A stretch of 64,000 bases of DNA from Agapetus fuscipes (GCA_951799405.1 OX637333.1:19157960-19221959), one strand, 5' to 3'. Positions 42,853-53,467 are shown, numbered from the stretch's first letter. The notes: a model not told the origin generated them from the sequence alone. Made by a program: numbers and translations.

Positions 42853-43111
42853 TCTAATCTAATCTAATCTAATCTAAGCTGCAAGGATATATATCATTTA
42901 AGATTTATATTAAATGCATTCCCACAAGCAGACATGTATAATTTCGCGCTAACACATGCCGCATGTGGACCTACATTATAAAAATCCAATCTCAAATGAA
43001 CATAAGCCCTGCATCTCTTGCCGTCCTTCCCTGAAACAGGGGTGACATTGACAAAGTGAACCATTTTTTACAGTATGAGTGGTCAGCCGCATACCAACCT
43101 ATAAGTCAAGG
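42853..43111 (-). repeat. Family A element with (AATCT)n tail
   Basis: Minus copy starting with four pentanucleotide units, ending AAGTCAAGG. Inverted to the 42574 copy with about 45 bp between them. Confidence 0.88.
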
Positions 43112-43227
43112 AACATACTATTTATGTACCTATTTTTTTTATTATTTCCTTTGAAAGTACTTTGTATATATTTTTAATCCTGGTCACGTAGTGCACCCTA
43201 CGCAGGGTATACAATATACAGTATTCA

Positions 43228-43333
43228 AATACATACAACTCTCGCCGCTATTCCTTGTAACTTGGGTGGCATTGCAAACGGAAATGTTTTTTTTAAAACA
43301 TCGGTGGTTAGTCTCATCCTAACCTTTAAGGCA
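43228..43333 (-). repeat. Family A 5' half
   Basis: CAACTCTCGCCGCTATTCC, GGTGGCATTGCAAACGG and CCTTTAAGGCAAGGAAC on minus. Confidence 0.55.
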
Positions 43334-43742
43334 AGGAACAATCTGAATAAGCCAAAATTCTCCTTTTGTTTTATTATCTTTGTTCCAGTTCAGATATTAT
43401 TTTCCAAACTGCTTAATCGAGGCTTTTTTTTACATAATAAAGGAGAGATAAATTTCTGCGAACTTTCCCCTTACCGAGAAGGAGCAGGTTTTACCTTAAA
43501 TTTCGCCCGGGGAATTTTTTTCCGGCTAGAAATCATTTTTGAATCGGAACACTCTCTACTTCCGAGAAAAAAAATGTTTTATTGAAGAAATCTTACCGAG
43601 GATAAAAATATATCATCATTTTATCCGTATAAATTCTGTTATATTAAAAAAAAAAACGTAGGAACTCAAGCATATAAATTTCCCGTTTATTTAAAAAAAA
43701 AACTGTGATTTTAAAAGGCTTTATTCTTTATTGTTTCTTAAC

Positions 43743-43915
43743 TTCTTTGACTTATATGTTGGTTTGAGGCTGACCACACATACGTAAAAAATGGTATTGT
43801 CATGGAAAGTTCAGGGAAAATCGGCAAAAGTTGCAAGGTTCATCTGATGTTAGGATTTTAACTTGTTAGTACATATGCAGCATTTGTAAGCGCGAACTTA
43901 CACTATCTGTTTGTG
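43743..43915 (+). repeat. Family A element, diverged
   Basis: Plus copy: CTTTGACTTATATGTTGG, GCTGACCACACATACG, GCAGCATTTGTAAGCGCGAA. The tail is lost. Confidence 0.72.
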
Positions 43916-44113
43916 AGAGAAGTGTCGTTGACCAAAAAGTCGTGTGGATGAACTGTCGTGTAACGAATTTTTCAATGGACGAACTGTCCGTGGACGTGGA
44001 AGAGTTATCTTTGACCGATTTTTCGTGACATGGTATTTGTGATCCGTCGAGAATCGAACCCACAAATATTCATAGCGTTTACCACGTCTGCACTGTTGAC
44101 AGGTCTTATATAT

Positions 44114-44692
44114 TGTTATGATTTTACGTGGGTTCAATTTAATTAAATCTGCGGTGAATTATTTTACACATTTTATTTCAGATTTGGTTCTGATACAGAC
44201 TCACTTTACATCTAGGTACTACACAATACAACGGTCAGATGACTTCTAAAGCTACAGAGAACTTTCGTCCTTGTTTATGGTAAGAATAAAGATCAATTTT
44301 GAAACATTGAGAATTGGTACATGCGAGACTTTACTAGAACATCCGACCAAACACTCGAGAAATCTCGAACAATACAAATCAATATCAAATACAAATTATA
44401 TAAGTACCTAACATCTCTTTATTTCTAGAGAGACTTAATTATCTCACACAGACAAACACAATACACAACTACATATTCGTAAGAGTATTTTGATATAAAA
44501 TAATTGGAATAAACTCTACAAAACTTTCATTAAAAGTAAAATAGTTTTAAATAATTTCCTTCATACAAATGCAGACTGCGAGGTCAGTCAATTTATTCGT
44601 CGCTCTCAGCTGCACAAATGAACTAAGTAGGTCAATCTTACAAGTTCTCCACCAAATAAAACGTATCAATCGACAAGGGAGCTAACATAACA
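44114..44692 (-). repeat. Possible solo LTR
   Basis: On minus it begins TGTTATGTTAGCTCCCTTG and ends AAAATCATAACA. Its ends resemble those of the LTR element at 46182 (TGTTATGTTA to TAACATAACA). An AAATAAAA signal lies about 60 bp before its 3' end. No matching target duplication is seen, so the call is tentative. Confidence 0.35.
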
Positions 44693-44859
44693 CATCCCCA
44701 GTATGGAACTTTGCCTTAAAACTCAGCCAAAGCGTTGCTTGAGAGTTCTTAGGTATCAGTTAAGTCAGTTGTGGATCTATCACCTATAATCTAAGTTTCA
44801 AATACATAGATAAGCATTTATATTTCACAATTAACTTACAAATTATGGTCATTATCCAG

Positions 44860-45625
44860 TCGATAGCTGACCTTTGGTAGAGTGCTTGCATTCCATGCTG
44901 GGAGCTGGGGTTCGAATCCTACCGAGGGTGTTTTCCATTTCGGTGTTTATTTCAAACCGAAAATAAAATACCGGCAAGGCTTACTCAGCCTTGGCAAGAA
45001 ATTAGTACCTACCCCTACGCAACTAAGCTACACATATAGTGTAACTTCTTGCCTGCTTTATCCTCGAAGGGGTCGCATGTGGCGCTTCGGGACCTATTTA
45101 TTTTTACAGGTAAGGGAGCCGGCCTCACACCAACCACTTTCAGTTGAAGTGGGGGTTTCCCAGCTTCCGGGGGGGCTGGTTCTTATTTCTTGTGAAGGCT
45201 GAGTAAACCTTTGAGATCGAACCCTTGCTCTCGGCATGGAATGCAAGCATTCTACCAATTGAGCTATCGACCTTTTTACGAGCTTGATCGTCGTCGCTAC
45301 AAAGCGCCAATTCTCAAGCAAGACCCAGGTACTGTAAGGCTGGATGGACCTTTGGTGACCGGTCATTGGTAAAGGTTTTATGAATTTTTCAAACCGGCGA
45401 AGAGCAAATTTGAAAATATAAATGGTATATTTTTTGTGCTCCGCCGGGAATCGAACCCACAACCTTCCCATTCAGAGTCCGCAGTGTTACCACTGAGCTA
45501 TGGACCGGACCTAAAGCTGGGTTATTTTCACTTCAACTCAAGGGGGTTGCGTAAGACCGGCCTTTTTATCTGTAAAAATAAATAGGCTCCACTAGCCACA
45601 TGAGACCCCTTCCGGGAGAACATGG
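44860..45625 (+). repeat. SINE1 plus copy split by SINE dimer
   Basis: Head and body (44860-45000: GTCGATAGCTGACCTTTGGT, GGGTTCGAATCC, TTACTCAGCCTTGGCAAG) stop at CCTACCCCTA. The body resumes at about 45510 (AAGCTGGGTTATTTTCACTT, GACCCCTTCCGGG). The dimer at 45003-45510 sits between, in the opposite orientation. Confidence 0.78.
45003..45510 (-). mobile_element. Composite SINE2-SINE1 dimer, copy 2
   Basis: On minus: SINE2 head at 45510 with A box TAGCTCAGTGG and B box GGGTTCGATTCCC, the SINE2 body, then GTAAAAAGGTCGATAGCTCA joining directly to a SINE1 head (B box GGTTCGATCTC), with the same SINE1 deletion as copy 1, ending at the SINE1 3' terminus ATGTGTAGCTTAGTTGCG. Pol III boxes of the leading unit are intact, so it could be transcribed. 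Confidence 0.85.
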
Positions 45626-45639
45626 AAATAGTTTCAATA

Positions 45640-45800
45640 TATCAGCGTTTTTTATGACACTTTTTCGGTTGTATGACGTACCGTTATTCAAGAACTTAAA
45701 TAATTCTTGACGTTTCGTTGGCGAGGTAGGCAACGTCTTTGGGAGGCATCCCTCTCTGCACGACGACTGAGGATGAACTGACACCTCCCGTATAAGTTCG
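45640..45800 (-). repeat. Penelope-like end motif, second type
   Basis: On minus: GTCGTCGTGCAGAGAGGG, ATGCCTCCC, a CGTTG/CAACG stem and CAACGAAACGTCAAGAATT. Compare 36300-36420. The CTGANGA core element is not kept. Confidence 0.45.
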
Positions 45801-45872
45801 TCTTATATCCAAAAATTGTAATTAGCTGTGAAACTAATTGTAGTTTAATCTAGTTTAAGCTAAGCCTTTACA

Positions 45873-46005
45873 ATAACTGAACGTAAGTAGACATATGTAA
45901 GTTCACGCTTACAAAAGCCGCATGTGTACGAACAAATAAAAAACCAATCTCAAATGAACAAAAGAAGCCTCGCTTGCCGCCTTTTTCTGAAAAATGAACC
46001 AATTT
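45873..46005 (-). repeat. Family A fragment
   Basis: TAAGTAGACATATGTAAGTT, CACGCTTACAAAAGCCGCAT and CCAATCTCAAATGAAC on minus. Confidence 0.6.
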
Positions 46006-46181
46006 TTATTTAAAATGGAATTGGAAAAAACAATGCGAAAAATATGAGATTCCTTCAGATACCTCAGTGGATTATTGGTGAGTCCTTTAAATGTATTCTG
46101 ACACTTCAATCCTTATCCCTGAACAGTCAGTTACAGCTAACTCACCACACGTAGAAAATGTACGATTTTAACTAGTACTTT

Positions 46182-46808
46182 TGTTATGTTATTTTAAATA
46201 ACATATTATAAAAAAACAATCCCGAAGTGTGCAGTGTGTGTTTGTGGGCCGAACGGTCACGGAAACGGCCGAACTGCGCCGTGCGAATCAATCGGCCCAC
46301 GCTCGTGAGTTCATCGTTAGTTCCCGGCAAGATGCCAAGCGATTAAGACGTTAGCGACCAAGCACCAAGCGGTGCAAGAGTGGGCACTACAATGGAGCTC
46401 CCTCCCCCCCCATCTACTTGGATTTCCTGCCAGCAAGGCACCCGCCTTGTGGACCAGAGACATAGGAGCGCCCACCCAGGGGCTCCCACGTGTGGAGGAC
46501 GTGTGAACCACCGCTAGTCTGGGGCGCTGCCCCAGGCCTTCCGTTTAGAACTCCAGCCAACGGAATAGGGAGTGTTCTAGTGACAACCTGTAGGTCTGGC
46601 CAATCCCTTATTTCCCCTTTTCCCCCCCATATTAGTACAGTAATAAACCCTTATTTGTTCATGTTAACTTTATCTTTTCATTATAAAACCCTTCCCAAGA
46701 TACAAGTAAGCAATGCCAAAGAAAGAACCCCACGCCCTGAGAGTGATGCTGATGAGAGCTAGCCGGATGTAAGTATCCTGGAAGATACCTTTCAATCTTA
46801 ACATAACA
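46182..46808 (+). repeat. 5' LTR (627 bp) of LTR element
   Basis: Begins TGTTATGTTA and ends TAACATAACA. Compared with the 3' LTR it lacks about 441 bp; the join is at GGGCAC/TACAATGG. Otherwise it differs at only a few positions (for example GAACCACCGCTAGTC against GAATCACCGCTAGCC). GC-rich in the middle, with AATAAA before TTCATGTTAAC. Confidence 0.9.
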
Positions 46809-46809
46809 C

Positions 46810-46827
46810 TGGCGCATCCAACTGGGA
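46810..46827 (+). promoter_or_regulatory. Primer binding site
   Basis: TGGCGCATCCAACTGGGA begins one base after the 5' LTR, in the position and style (TGG start, complement of CCA) of a tRNA primer site. I could not name the tRNA. Confidence 0.65.
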
Positions 46828-46959
46828 TTCTTTCGATATTGCGAACTTTAATTTTGGGAATTGTTTTGTGAAGCTCTGTTTTTTTTGTGTATTTTTTTTG
46901 CTTTCATTATGACGTCATATGTTTTCTTGCCTTGATTTTGGAGTGAATTGTTTTTGTTT

Positions 46960-47310
46960 TGATTGCTTTTGCATTTTGCTGTAATGTCCTTTTGACGATT
47001 AAAAATTATGATAGAATTTTTATATCAATATAAATTGACATGCAATCTTTGAGAAGCTCGAAAAATAAATCATTAAATCTTGTATCATTTGCTATGAAAC
47101 CTCGTCATATTTTAATTTTTTATGCCAAATTTAATTTTTTCTTCAACATTTTGTATTTCTGTCTATTGTGATCTAACACTATTTTGGTCGCTTCCTTTTT
47201 GTTTTTTGCATTTGCGTAAATGTGCTTTGACGATTTAAAATTCTGTGAAATTTTAATATCAATAAAATGTACATGCATTTTTGAGAATTCATTTGAGAAA
47301 GCATCATTAT
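46960..47310 (+). repeat. Imperfect direct repeat inside LTR element
   Basis: TTTGACGATTAAAAATT...TATCAATATAAATTGACATG and TTTGACGATTTAAAATT...TATCAATAAAATGTACATG about 225 bp apart, followed in both by AATCATTA or CATCATTA. An old internal duplication. Confidence 0.6.
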
Positions 47311-48074
47311 TTTGTTTTATTTTTTTCACAGAAATCTAGCTTTGTTTATTTTACATAAGTACCTACCTTGAAATTGATGCATTATTTGTTGCTAGGCAAA
47401 TAAACTTTCACTTTATGTTTTTTTTCATAAAAGCTTTTAACAAACTTTTTCCACATTAAAGGATTCTCAGAAGTATTTTATTTAATGTGAGGATTAATTA
47501 CTTGGTAATTCATGATGTTTTTTCCCCCATTTGGTTTTTTTAATGTGCCATTCTCAAAAACATTTTAAATTATTTTTTTTCGGGGTAAACTGGTGATTGG
47601 CTCCTTTCGGAAATTTACTACGAGCTATGGTTATTCTGTTGGCTGCCATTTGTAAATAATTTTATAGATTAGCTTTAGGTACTTTTGTGTGTTGTCAGGG
47701 AACATTGAAATCGTTCCAAGAACCCTCAAAAAACGATAGAGGATTGTAATTTTTGTAAAAAGGTAGCTTAGGATTCATTTTAGTTTAATATTTACGATGG
47801 TTTTATTTCTTGCAAGCAATAGCATATCACTTTTGTGCGATGTTTGGCCGATATACGGGTCACTTGGAGATTTAAACTTGAAATACGCGTCTCAAAAAAA
47901 CATCGGAGAAATTTTGTTTTATAGTGTACAAATAGGTAATTTAGTTAGAATTAGGATTTCTTGACTACATTTGTTTTTATGTATGTAAATATCTTCTACA
48001 GTTTTTTTTATTTGTAAAATTTCAATGGTTTTCCGAATTAACCCTTTGGAAAAAGATTGAATAATGAAGTTTCT

Positions 48075-48539
48075 TTATTCTTCTAAAAAATGAAGTGGCG
48101 CCACCGAGAAAGAGTGGGAAAATGTGGTCCTTTGGGCAACGGAAGCCGTTTTCCGGGATTCTACTTTCGTAGGTCCGTGTGTGGATTTTCCACGGTATGT
48201 TGATGTAGGGATGAAATTATCACTGCTTTGAGTGGAAATTGATGTAAGGGGAAGAAATGCTGGCCTTTTTCTTGGAAAAGGGAGCGCATTTTCTTGAGAT
48301 GTTACGTTTCGTAAATCTGGGATCTGATATGCACTTTTGTGTATAAGATGACACTTAAAGCCTTGTTCATTTTGTCGAAGGGGGAAAATGTCTGTGAGTA
48401 CAGACGTGTTTGAGGCTCGAAAGAGCTGATGTATTTGTAATATTTTGTTTGTGTATTCCATTATCACTTTAAGATGTTTTATATGGAATGTTCCACTCTT
48501 TTTTCGAGTGAGTTCGTAGTGGATTTTACGCACTAACAT
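48075..48539 (-). other. 154-codon antisense open frame, unknown
   Basis: The longest open frame in the LTR element's interior, antisense to the element. Basic, with no recognisable domain. It could be an unidentified accessory product or chance openness. I do not call it a gene. Confidence 0.2.
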
Positions 48540-48994
48540 ATTAAATATTTTGAGCGAGTCTTGGAAGTTGTCTCTATATGTATTTTTTTGTATTCAGCTC
48601 AGAACTTATTGTTATATAATAGTCGACTCCTATAACGAGTTATGAATTGGTTAATATAAGTACCAGTGTAAAATATGTTTTGATTGCTGTGATTATTATT
48701 TAGAGTTTTCGACATGTTTTGGTGAAGAAAAAAGGCCTTGTTACAAGATCGCTTTTAATCCGCGTCTTGTCGGTTATTGGAACCACCTTGAAATTTCCCA
48801 AACCAAATCGATAATTCTCACAGCCACCAGTTTTCTTCTTCCTTCTTTCTGGTGTGTTGATAGGACAGAAGGATGTTCCTGTAAATCCCCTTTTCCTTTT
48901 TGTGTTCCCATAAAATTTTCAATTTTCTTAATGGCCAAAGACCTGGTGTTGTGTGTGAAGACTGTTGTGTTGCTCCTGGTTTCTTTCTTTATTT

Positions 48995-49010
48995 TTGTGA
49001 GAAAGGGGAA
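48995..49010 (+). promoter_or_regulatory. Polypurine tract
   Basis: GAGAAAGGGGAA directly precedes the 3' LTR. Confidence 0.75.
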
Positions 49011-50078
49011 TGTTATGTTATTTTAAATAACATATTATAAAAAAACAATCCCGAAGTGTGCAGTGTGTGTTTGTGGGCCGAACGGTCACGGAAACGGCCG
49101 AACTGCGCCGTGCGAATCAATCGGCCCACGCTCGTGAGTTCATCGTTAGTTCCCGGCAAGATGCCAAGCGATTAAGACGTTAGCGACCAAGCACCAAGCG
49201 GTGCAAGAGGGGGCACTTTACCCACCTCCACCCACCAAGTTCATACAACTCATGCGGAGTCGCTTCACTTGGTGATACTTCACTTGCAATGTTTTTTTGG
49301 CGGCGGAAGGCCTTCCCGTTGAAGTTAATCAGCTAAAGTTACTCTACTCAAGAAAGGAAAAAGAGGATCCTCAAATCAGGGGCTAACGCATGACTCTAAG
49401 AAGTCCCACCCTCCCCAGAACGTCGAGGTTACTGAAGCTAATGTGCCTGACGGGAGCCCTTCATTGACGTGTATCGAACGAGTTGCCATCCGCGCTGAGC
49501 GCAGTAAGTTATGGGTGTACATACGTCAATATGTATGGGTGTCGCGAGGACTGACTGAGGGCTAATGGTCACCTCTGCCCAGTCTTGAGCCCGCGGCTGC
49601 GAACTCGTGCCAGGACTGGCAGAAGCGGCGGAATGCAAGGTAGTTGGCTCTACTGGCAACAATGGAGCTCCCTCCCCCCCCATCTACTTGGATTTCCTGC
49701 CAGCAAGGCACCCGCCTTGTGGACCAGAGACATAGGAGCGCCCACCCAGGGGCTCCCACGTGTGGAGGACGTGTGAATCACCGCTAGCCTGGGGCGCTGC
49801 CCCAGGCCTTCCGTTTAGAACTCCAGCCAACGGAATAGGGAGTGTTCTAGTGACAACCTGTAGGTCTGGCCAATCCCTTATTTCCCCTTTTCCCCCCCAT
49901 ATTAGTACAGTAATAAACCCTTATTTGTTCATGTTAACTTTATCTTTTCATTATAAAACCCTTCCCAAGATACAAGTAAGCAATGCCAAAGAAAGAACCC
50001 CACGCCCTGAGAGTGATGCTGATGAGAGCTAGCCGGATGTAAGTATCCTGGAAGATACCTTTCAATCTTAACATAACA
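49011..50078 (+). repeat. 3' LTR (1068 bp) of LTR element
   Basis: Same ends as the 5' LTR. Carries the extra 441 bp (about 49217-49660) missing upstream. A 90-codon frame is open in both LTRs (46490-46762 and 49760-50032) but differs at the few variable sites and has no known motif. Confidence 0.9.
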
Positions 50079-50444
50079 CTTTCCTTTGGTGAAATCAAAA
50101 TTGGCTTCATCAACGTTTTAAAAAAAACTATGAAACTAAAAAGCTCACTAGGTGCGTTGCTTTAGTTTCCATGCATTTGTTGTATTCGCTCTCAGTGTGA
50201 ACATAAAATTTTGTACTTGGCATACAGAACATACCCTTAGGGGTTGAATTTAATTTGGGTTAGTGCAATAAGACTGTTTACCATGAAACGTTTCACACTG
50301 TGGGTGTAAATTTGAAAATTTGTGGGTCCCCTCCATGAAGGGTTATCAAAAATCATTTATCCATCCAGAAAACCCGGTATTAAACTGCAGTAGAAGCAGT
50401 TAGTTTGGTGAACAATTAATTTAGATTTTTTTAAACAAACAAAC

Positions 50445-50700
50445 TTAAAAACGCAAAAAGCAAGCTCAGTTCTTACCGCGTTGCCCCAAAGGAGTCGCAT
50501 GAGGCGTATGGAACCTATTTAGTTTCACAGATAAGGGAAACGGTTTTACGCCAAGCATTTTAGAGGGGCTGGTTATCATTTCTTATGAAGGCAGTAGATA
50601 CTTTTTATTTCGAGTTTTGAAATAAATACCATAACAAAAAATAATTTCTGACACCCTTGGAGGGGGATCAAACCCTAACTCTCTTGCATGAACCGCAACT
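50445..50700 (-). repeat. SINE1, diverged
   Basis: Minus copy: AAGGAGTCGCATGAGGCGTA, GGTTATCATTTCTTATGAAG, TTTCTGACACCCTTGGAGG. The head is mostly lost. Confidence 0.7.
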
Positions 50701-51062
50701 TAGTAGTCGGATGACCATTCACAGGTATTGAGCCTCTCACTAAAATAATCATACATACTGGGAAGTGAAAGATAACAGGATTTTTTTTAAACAAACCATA
50801 TGTATGTAGGTTACCGGTATTCAACACCTTCCAGCGTTCATCCGGTATAACCATTCATAGCCCTACGTATACAAGGGCGTAATGAAGGGGGTGAACCTTG
50901 CCGCTTGATTTCAAGGGCGTAACTTAACCAATCTCACTCAGTCTCATCCTTAAACACAAAATTCCCAAGATGGCGTGAATGCACGCACTAAGACCGCCTT
51001 GGGGACCCGCCATTTTCATAATTTGCAAATTCAGAAACATTATTCTTCTTTCGCATCTTTTA

Positions 51063-51222
51063 CCCCAAGTACAACAATCATACGTTTAACTTTAATCGCA
51101 GCGTTTTTCCGGAAATGTATGAAAACATAAACTCTCCCGAAAGGTGCTGTTTAAGTTTCAATATATTTTTGGTTAAACGCAAGAATTGAGTTTAAAAGTA
51201 ATGTTTTGTACTTGGGGTACCT
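51063..51222. repeat. MITE-F, complete copy with TA ends
   Basis: CCCCAAGTACAA at the left and TTGTACTTGGGG at the right form perfect 12-bp inverted ends, each with TA outside, as in Tc1/mariner-type MITEs. About 160 bp. The interior (AAATGTATGAAAACATAAAC, TTTCAATATATTTTTGG) matches segments at 7215 and 39039 and, more weakly, at 4165, 31955 and 35565. Confidence 0.75.
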
Positions 51223-51344
51223 ACTGCGTAGATCCTATTTTGTTTGTTCAGTTTTTATGGTGTTTTCAGCGTCAAATATATTTGACATTTCGTTGTTTGG
51301 GGGAGGCTTTCATTTCTTCTTTTGAATGACAAAAACGCAACTTA

Positions 51345-51415
51345 GCTACACATAGAGTGGCACGTCTTGCCACGTTCTCCCCAAAGTCTCCCTATTTATT
51401 GTTACAGGTAAAGCA
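51345..51415 (-). repeat. SINE1 3' end fragment
   Basis: AACGCAACTTAGCTACACAT, TCTTGCCACGTTCTCCCC and TATTTATTGTTACAGGTAA on minus. Confidence 0.6.
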
Positions 51416-51839
51416 TCTCATTAACTACGATGTGTGCGAGTCTTTAATGACTCATTCTGGAGACATGGTCTCTCTAGAATCTACTCCATTTCTCTATGTA
51501 TTTTTTTCATAAAAGTACTTCTCGTATGTAGTCATTACGGATCACCCTAATATATTTAATTTTATTTTGAGAATATTTTCATACCTTGCTCAACGTTTTT
51601 CTTCTAAGAATAAACCTTTATACAAAAATATCATTTCTATTAAAGCGTATCCTCCAGGTTTCTGCTTTTATCTTTCCCTAGAACTAATTTATTTATACAG
51701 GTGAGGAATAATTTCATTTTTTCTTACCTAGTTGTAATAACGGTCAGGCGCTCATATTTCTGCAACGTGTATTTTTTACAAAACTCGCCGTGTTTTTTCA
51801 AGGCATCTATTTTCACTAGCGACCGAGTATACTTCCCAA

Positions 51840-52060
51840 GGTTTTTTACATCTTCTCTTTTTCTTGTCTTATAATTTTTTAACCACCTTATCTTCTTTTT
51901 GGCTTTCCTCAACTCCGAAAGAAACTTCTATTATTCTCATTTTTTTTCTTCTTGTTTTTACTAAGTTAACTTCTCTTTTCTTTTTATTTTTTTCTTCCTT
52001 TATTTTTTTTTTCTCCCATTCTCTGCTTATTAAACCTCTTCTTCTCTTTATTTTTTTATT
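51840..52060. repeat. Pyrimidine-rich tract
   Basis: Nearly pure C/T on plus (TTTTTTTTCTCCCATTCTCT). A second tract at 52395-52505 follows the family A copy, as if the element landed in one longer tract. Confidence 0.6.
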
Positions 52061-52292
52061 ACCTTGACTTTGTAAGTTGGCATGAAGCTGAATGTATAAA
52101 ATTTTTGGCTTTGCCAATGTCACTCATCTTTCAAGGAAAGACGGCAGGAGTTGCAAGGTGTATTTACAATTGAGATTTAGATTTATTTTGTAATTCCACA
52201 TGCAGCATTTGTAAGCGCGAACCTATATTTTTGTGGGCATGCACTTAATATGAATATTAAATGTTAATAAATCTTTGCAACTTAGATTATAG
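52061..52292 (+). repeat. Family A element, diverged
   Basis: Plus copy: CCTTGACTTTGTAAGTTGG to GCAACTTAGATTATAGA. The ACCACCCATACTG block is deleted. Confidence 0.75.
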
Positions 52293-52679
52293 ACTAATTC
52301 AGTGCATGTCCATGAATTGAAATCACACGCCTGTGTTGCTACACGTTTGACGTTTTAGCGACGTAAAAAGTTCTGAATAAAAAAATGTTTTAATTAAATT
52401 TCCTCTTGTACTCCTTTTCTCTACTCTTCTTGTCCAATGGTTTCTTCTTCTTCATTTTGTTCTTTCTGTTTTTTCCGTTTTTTCTTTATTTTCTCATCTC
52501 GAGGAAAACACTCATCCATATATCCTGGAATATTACGCACGTGCCGGAATTTCGACTAGCGAGGTGTTTTTTGAAGGGAATGAGATGTGCTGTGCCTGAA
52601 AGGGTGAGACGGGGAAAGACTGACCAAGTGTGTCCCTTACACAAAACCTTAGGATAACTTTTTACTTTTCTACAAAGTA

Positions 52680-53095
52680 TGCGAGTATTCATTCTAATAG
52701 ATATGATGACGTATCCAAAGGAGACAGTGGGAAAACTCAGATTAAAGTGGCTGGATAGAGTGGTGGAAGACGGCGGTGTGGTAGGAGCAGGCGCGTGCAT
52801 AGGATAAAGGCAAATACATTTCAGAATAAAGATTTTCTCCTCATCCTTTAAAAGAACTTATTTGAAATTCAAAGTGCTAACGATGGCTCCAATCAAATTT
52901 AATTTTGATTTTTTAATCTCAACATTTATTTTAAATGCTGGTTTTTCCATATATTGCCTACCTATTAGGCGCATGTGTCTGTATGGTATGCACGCCCCTG
53001 GGTAGGAGTATGAGACTGAGTGACGAAGGCGTTGTACAGGCAGCGGTGGCTGTGGTTGATTAAGAAGCCCAAGATACACCCTGTTTTGTCATGCT
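52680..53095 (+). pseudogene. LINE ORF2 C-terminal remnant split by MITE
   Basis: Before the MITE the frame reads KETVGKLRLKWLDRVVEDGG; after it, RQRWLWLIKKPKIHPVLSC and stops. RLKWLDxVxxD followed by DRxRW...KxKxHxxL is the usual end of a LINE ORF2. Removing the MITE and one GGTAGGAG rejoins the two halves. Confidence 0.65.
52788..53000. mobile_element. hAT-type MITE, intact ends
   Basis: 213 bp with 14-bp inverted ends CAGGCGCGTGCATA and, inverted, CAGGGGCGTGCATA (one mismatch), flanked by perfect 8-bp duplications GGTAGGAG (52780-52787 and 53001-53008). CAGGG ends and an 8-bp duplication indicate the hAT superfamily. The interior matches the split copy at 11456. Confidence 0.9.
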
Positions 53096-53099
53096 GATG

Positions 53100-53300
53100 A
53101 CTTTTTTTTATTACGGCGAATATATTAGGTACCACGACCGGTTTTGCAAACAATCCGTTTGCATCCTCAGATATAACTTTAATAAATAAGTAATTATCTA
53201 GCCAACCGAAGCGAGGGTGCAAACGGATCGTTTGCGAAATTGGTCGTGAAACTGAATATACTCGTCGTTATTAAAAACAAAGGTGTTTTATTTTAAATTT
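53100..53300. other. Head-to-head Penelope-like ends with hammerhead-like cores
   Basis: Minus: CTGAGGA (inverse at 53164-53170), a GCAAAC/GTTTGC stem and CCGGTCGTGGTA. Plus: GAGGGTGCAAACGGATCGTT, GCGAAATTGGTCGTG (53211-53250). The outer parts (AATATATT/GAATATACTCG, CGCCGTAATAAA/CGTCGTTATTAA) are also mirror images. Cores are partly decayed. Confidence 0.55.
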
Positions 53301-53343
53301 TAAAAAGATTTTTGTGAAACACTGTGGAAATTCATTTTAAAAA

Positions 53344-53467
53344 ATTGATTATTTTTCAATAAAAAATAAAAAAATAAAAGAAATTAAAAACTTTGTTTTA
53401 TTCCATGGAATAAAACAAAGTTTTTAATTTCTTTTATTTTTTTATTTTTTATTGAAAAATAATCAAT
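53344..53467. repeat. Perfect 124-bp palindrome, no spacer
   Basis: 62-bp arms meet at TTCCA/TGGAA (centre between 53405 and 53406) without a single mismatch, bounded by T versus G. The arms include AAAACAAAGTTTTTAATTTC. Such spacerless palindromes are unstable in cells and are often formed by fold-back synthesis, or by assembly error. Confidence 0.95.

Larger units (their letters stand above)
46182..50078 (+). mobile_element. Noncoding LTR retrotransposon (LARD-like)
   Basis: 3897 bp, flanked by CTTT (46178-46181 and 50079-50082). It has LTRs with 10-bp inverted ends, a primer-site-like sequence after the 5' LTR and a polypurine tract before the 3' LTR. The 2.2-kb interior shows no Gag or Pol similarity. 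It is probably a nonautonomous element using another element's enzymes. The 4-bp duplication suits Ty3/gypsy but does not prove it. Confidence 0.85.

Noticed and set aside
43890..44105. Possible SINE2 head at GAATCGAACCCACAA with upstream GACGAACTGTCC-type repeats
   Set aside because: Only the B-box region matches. The rest could not be tied to SINE2 or any other family.
46490..46762. 90-codon frame present twice (also 49760-50032)
   Set aside because: It is duplicated only because it lies in the LTRs. No motif was seen.
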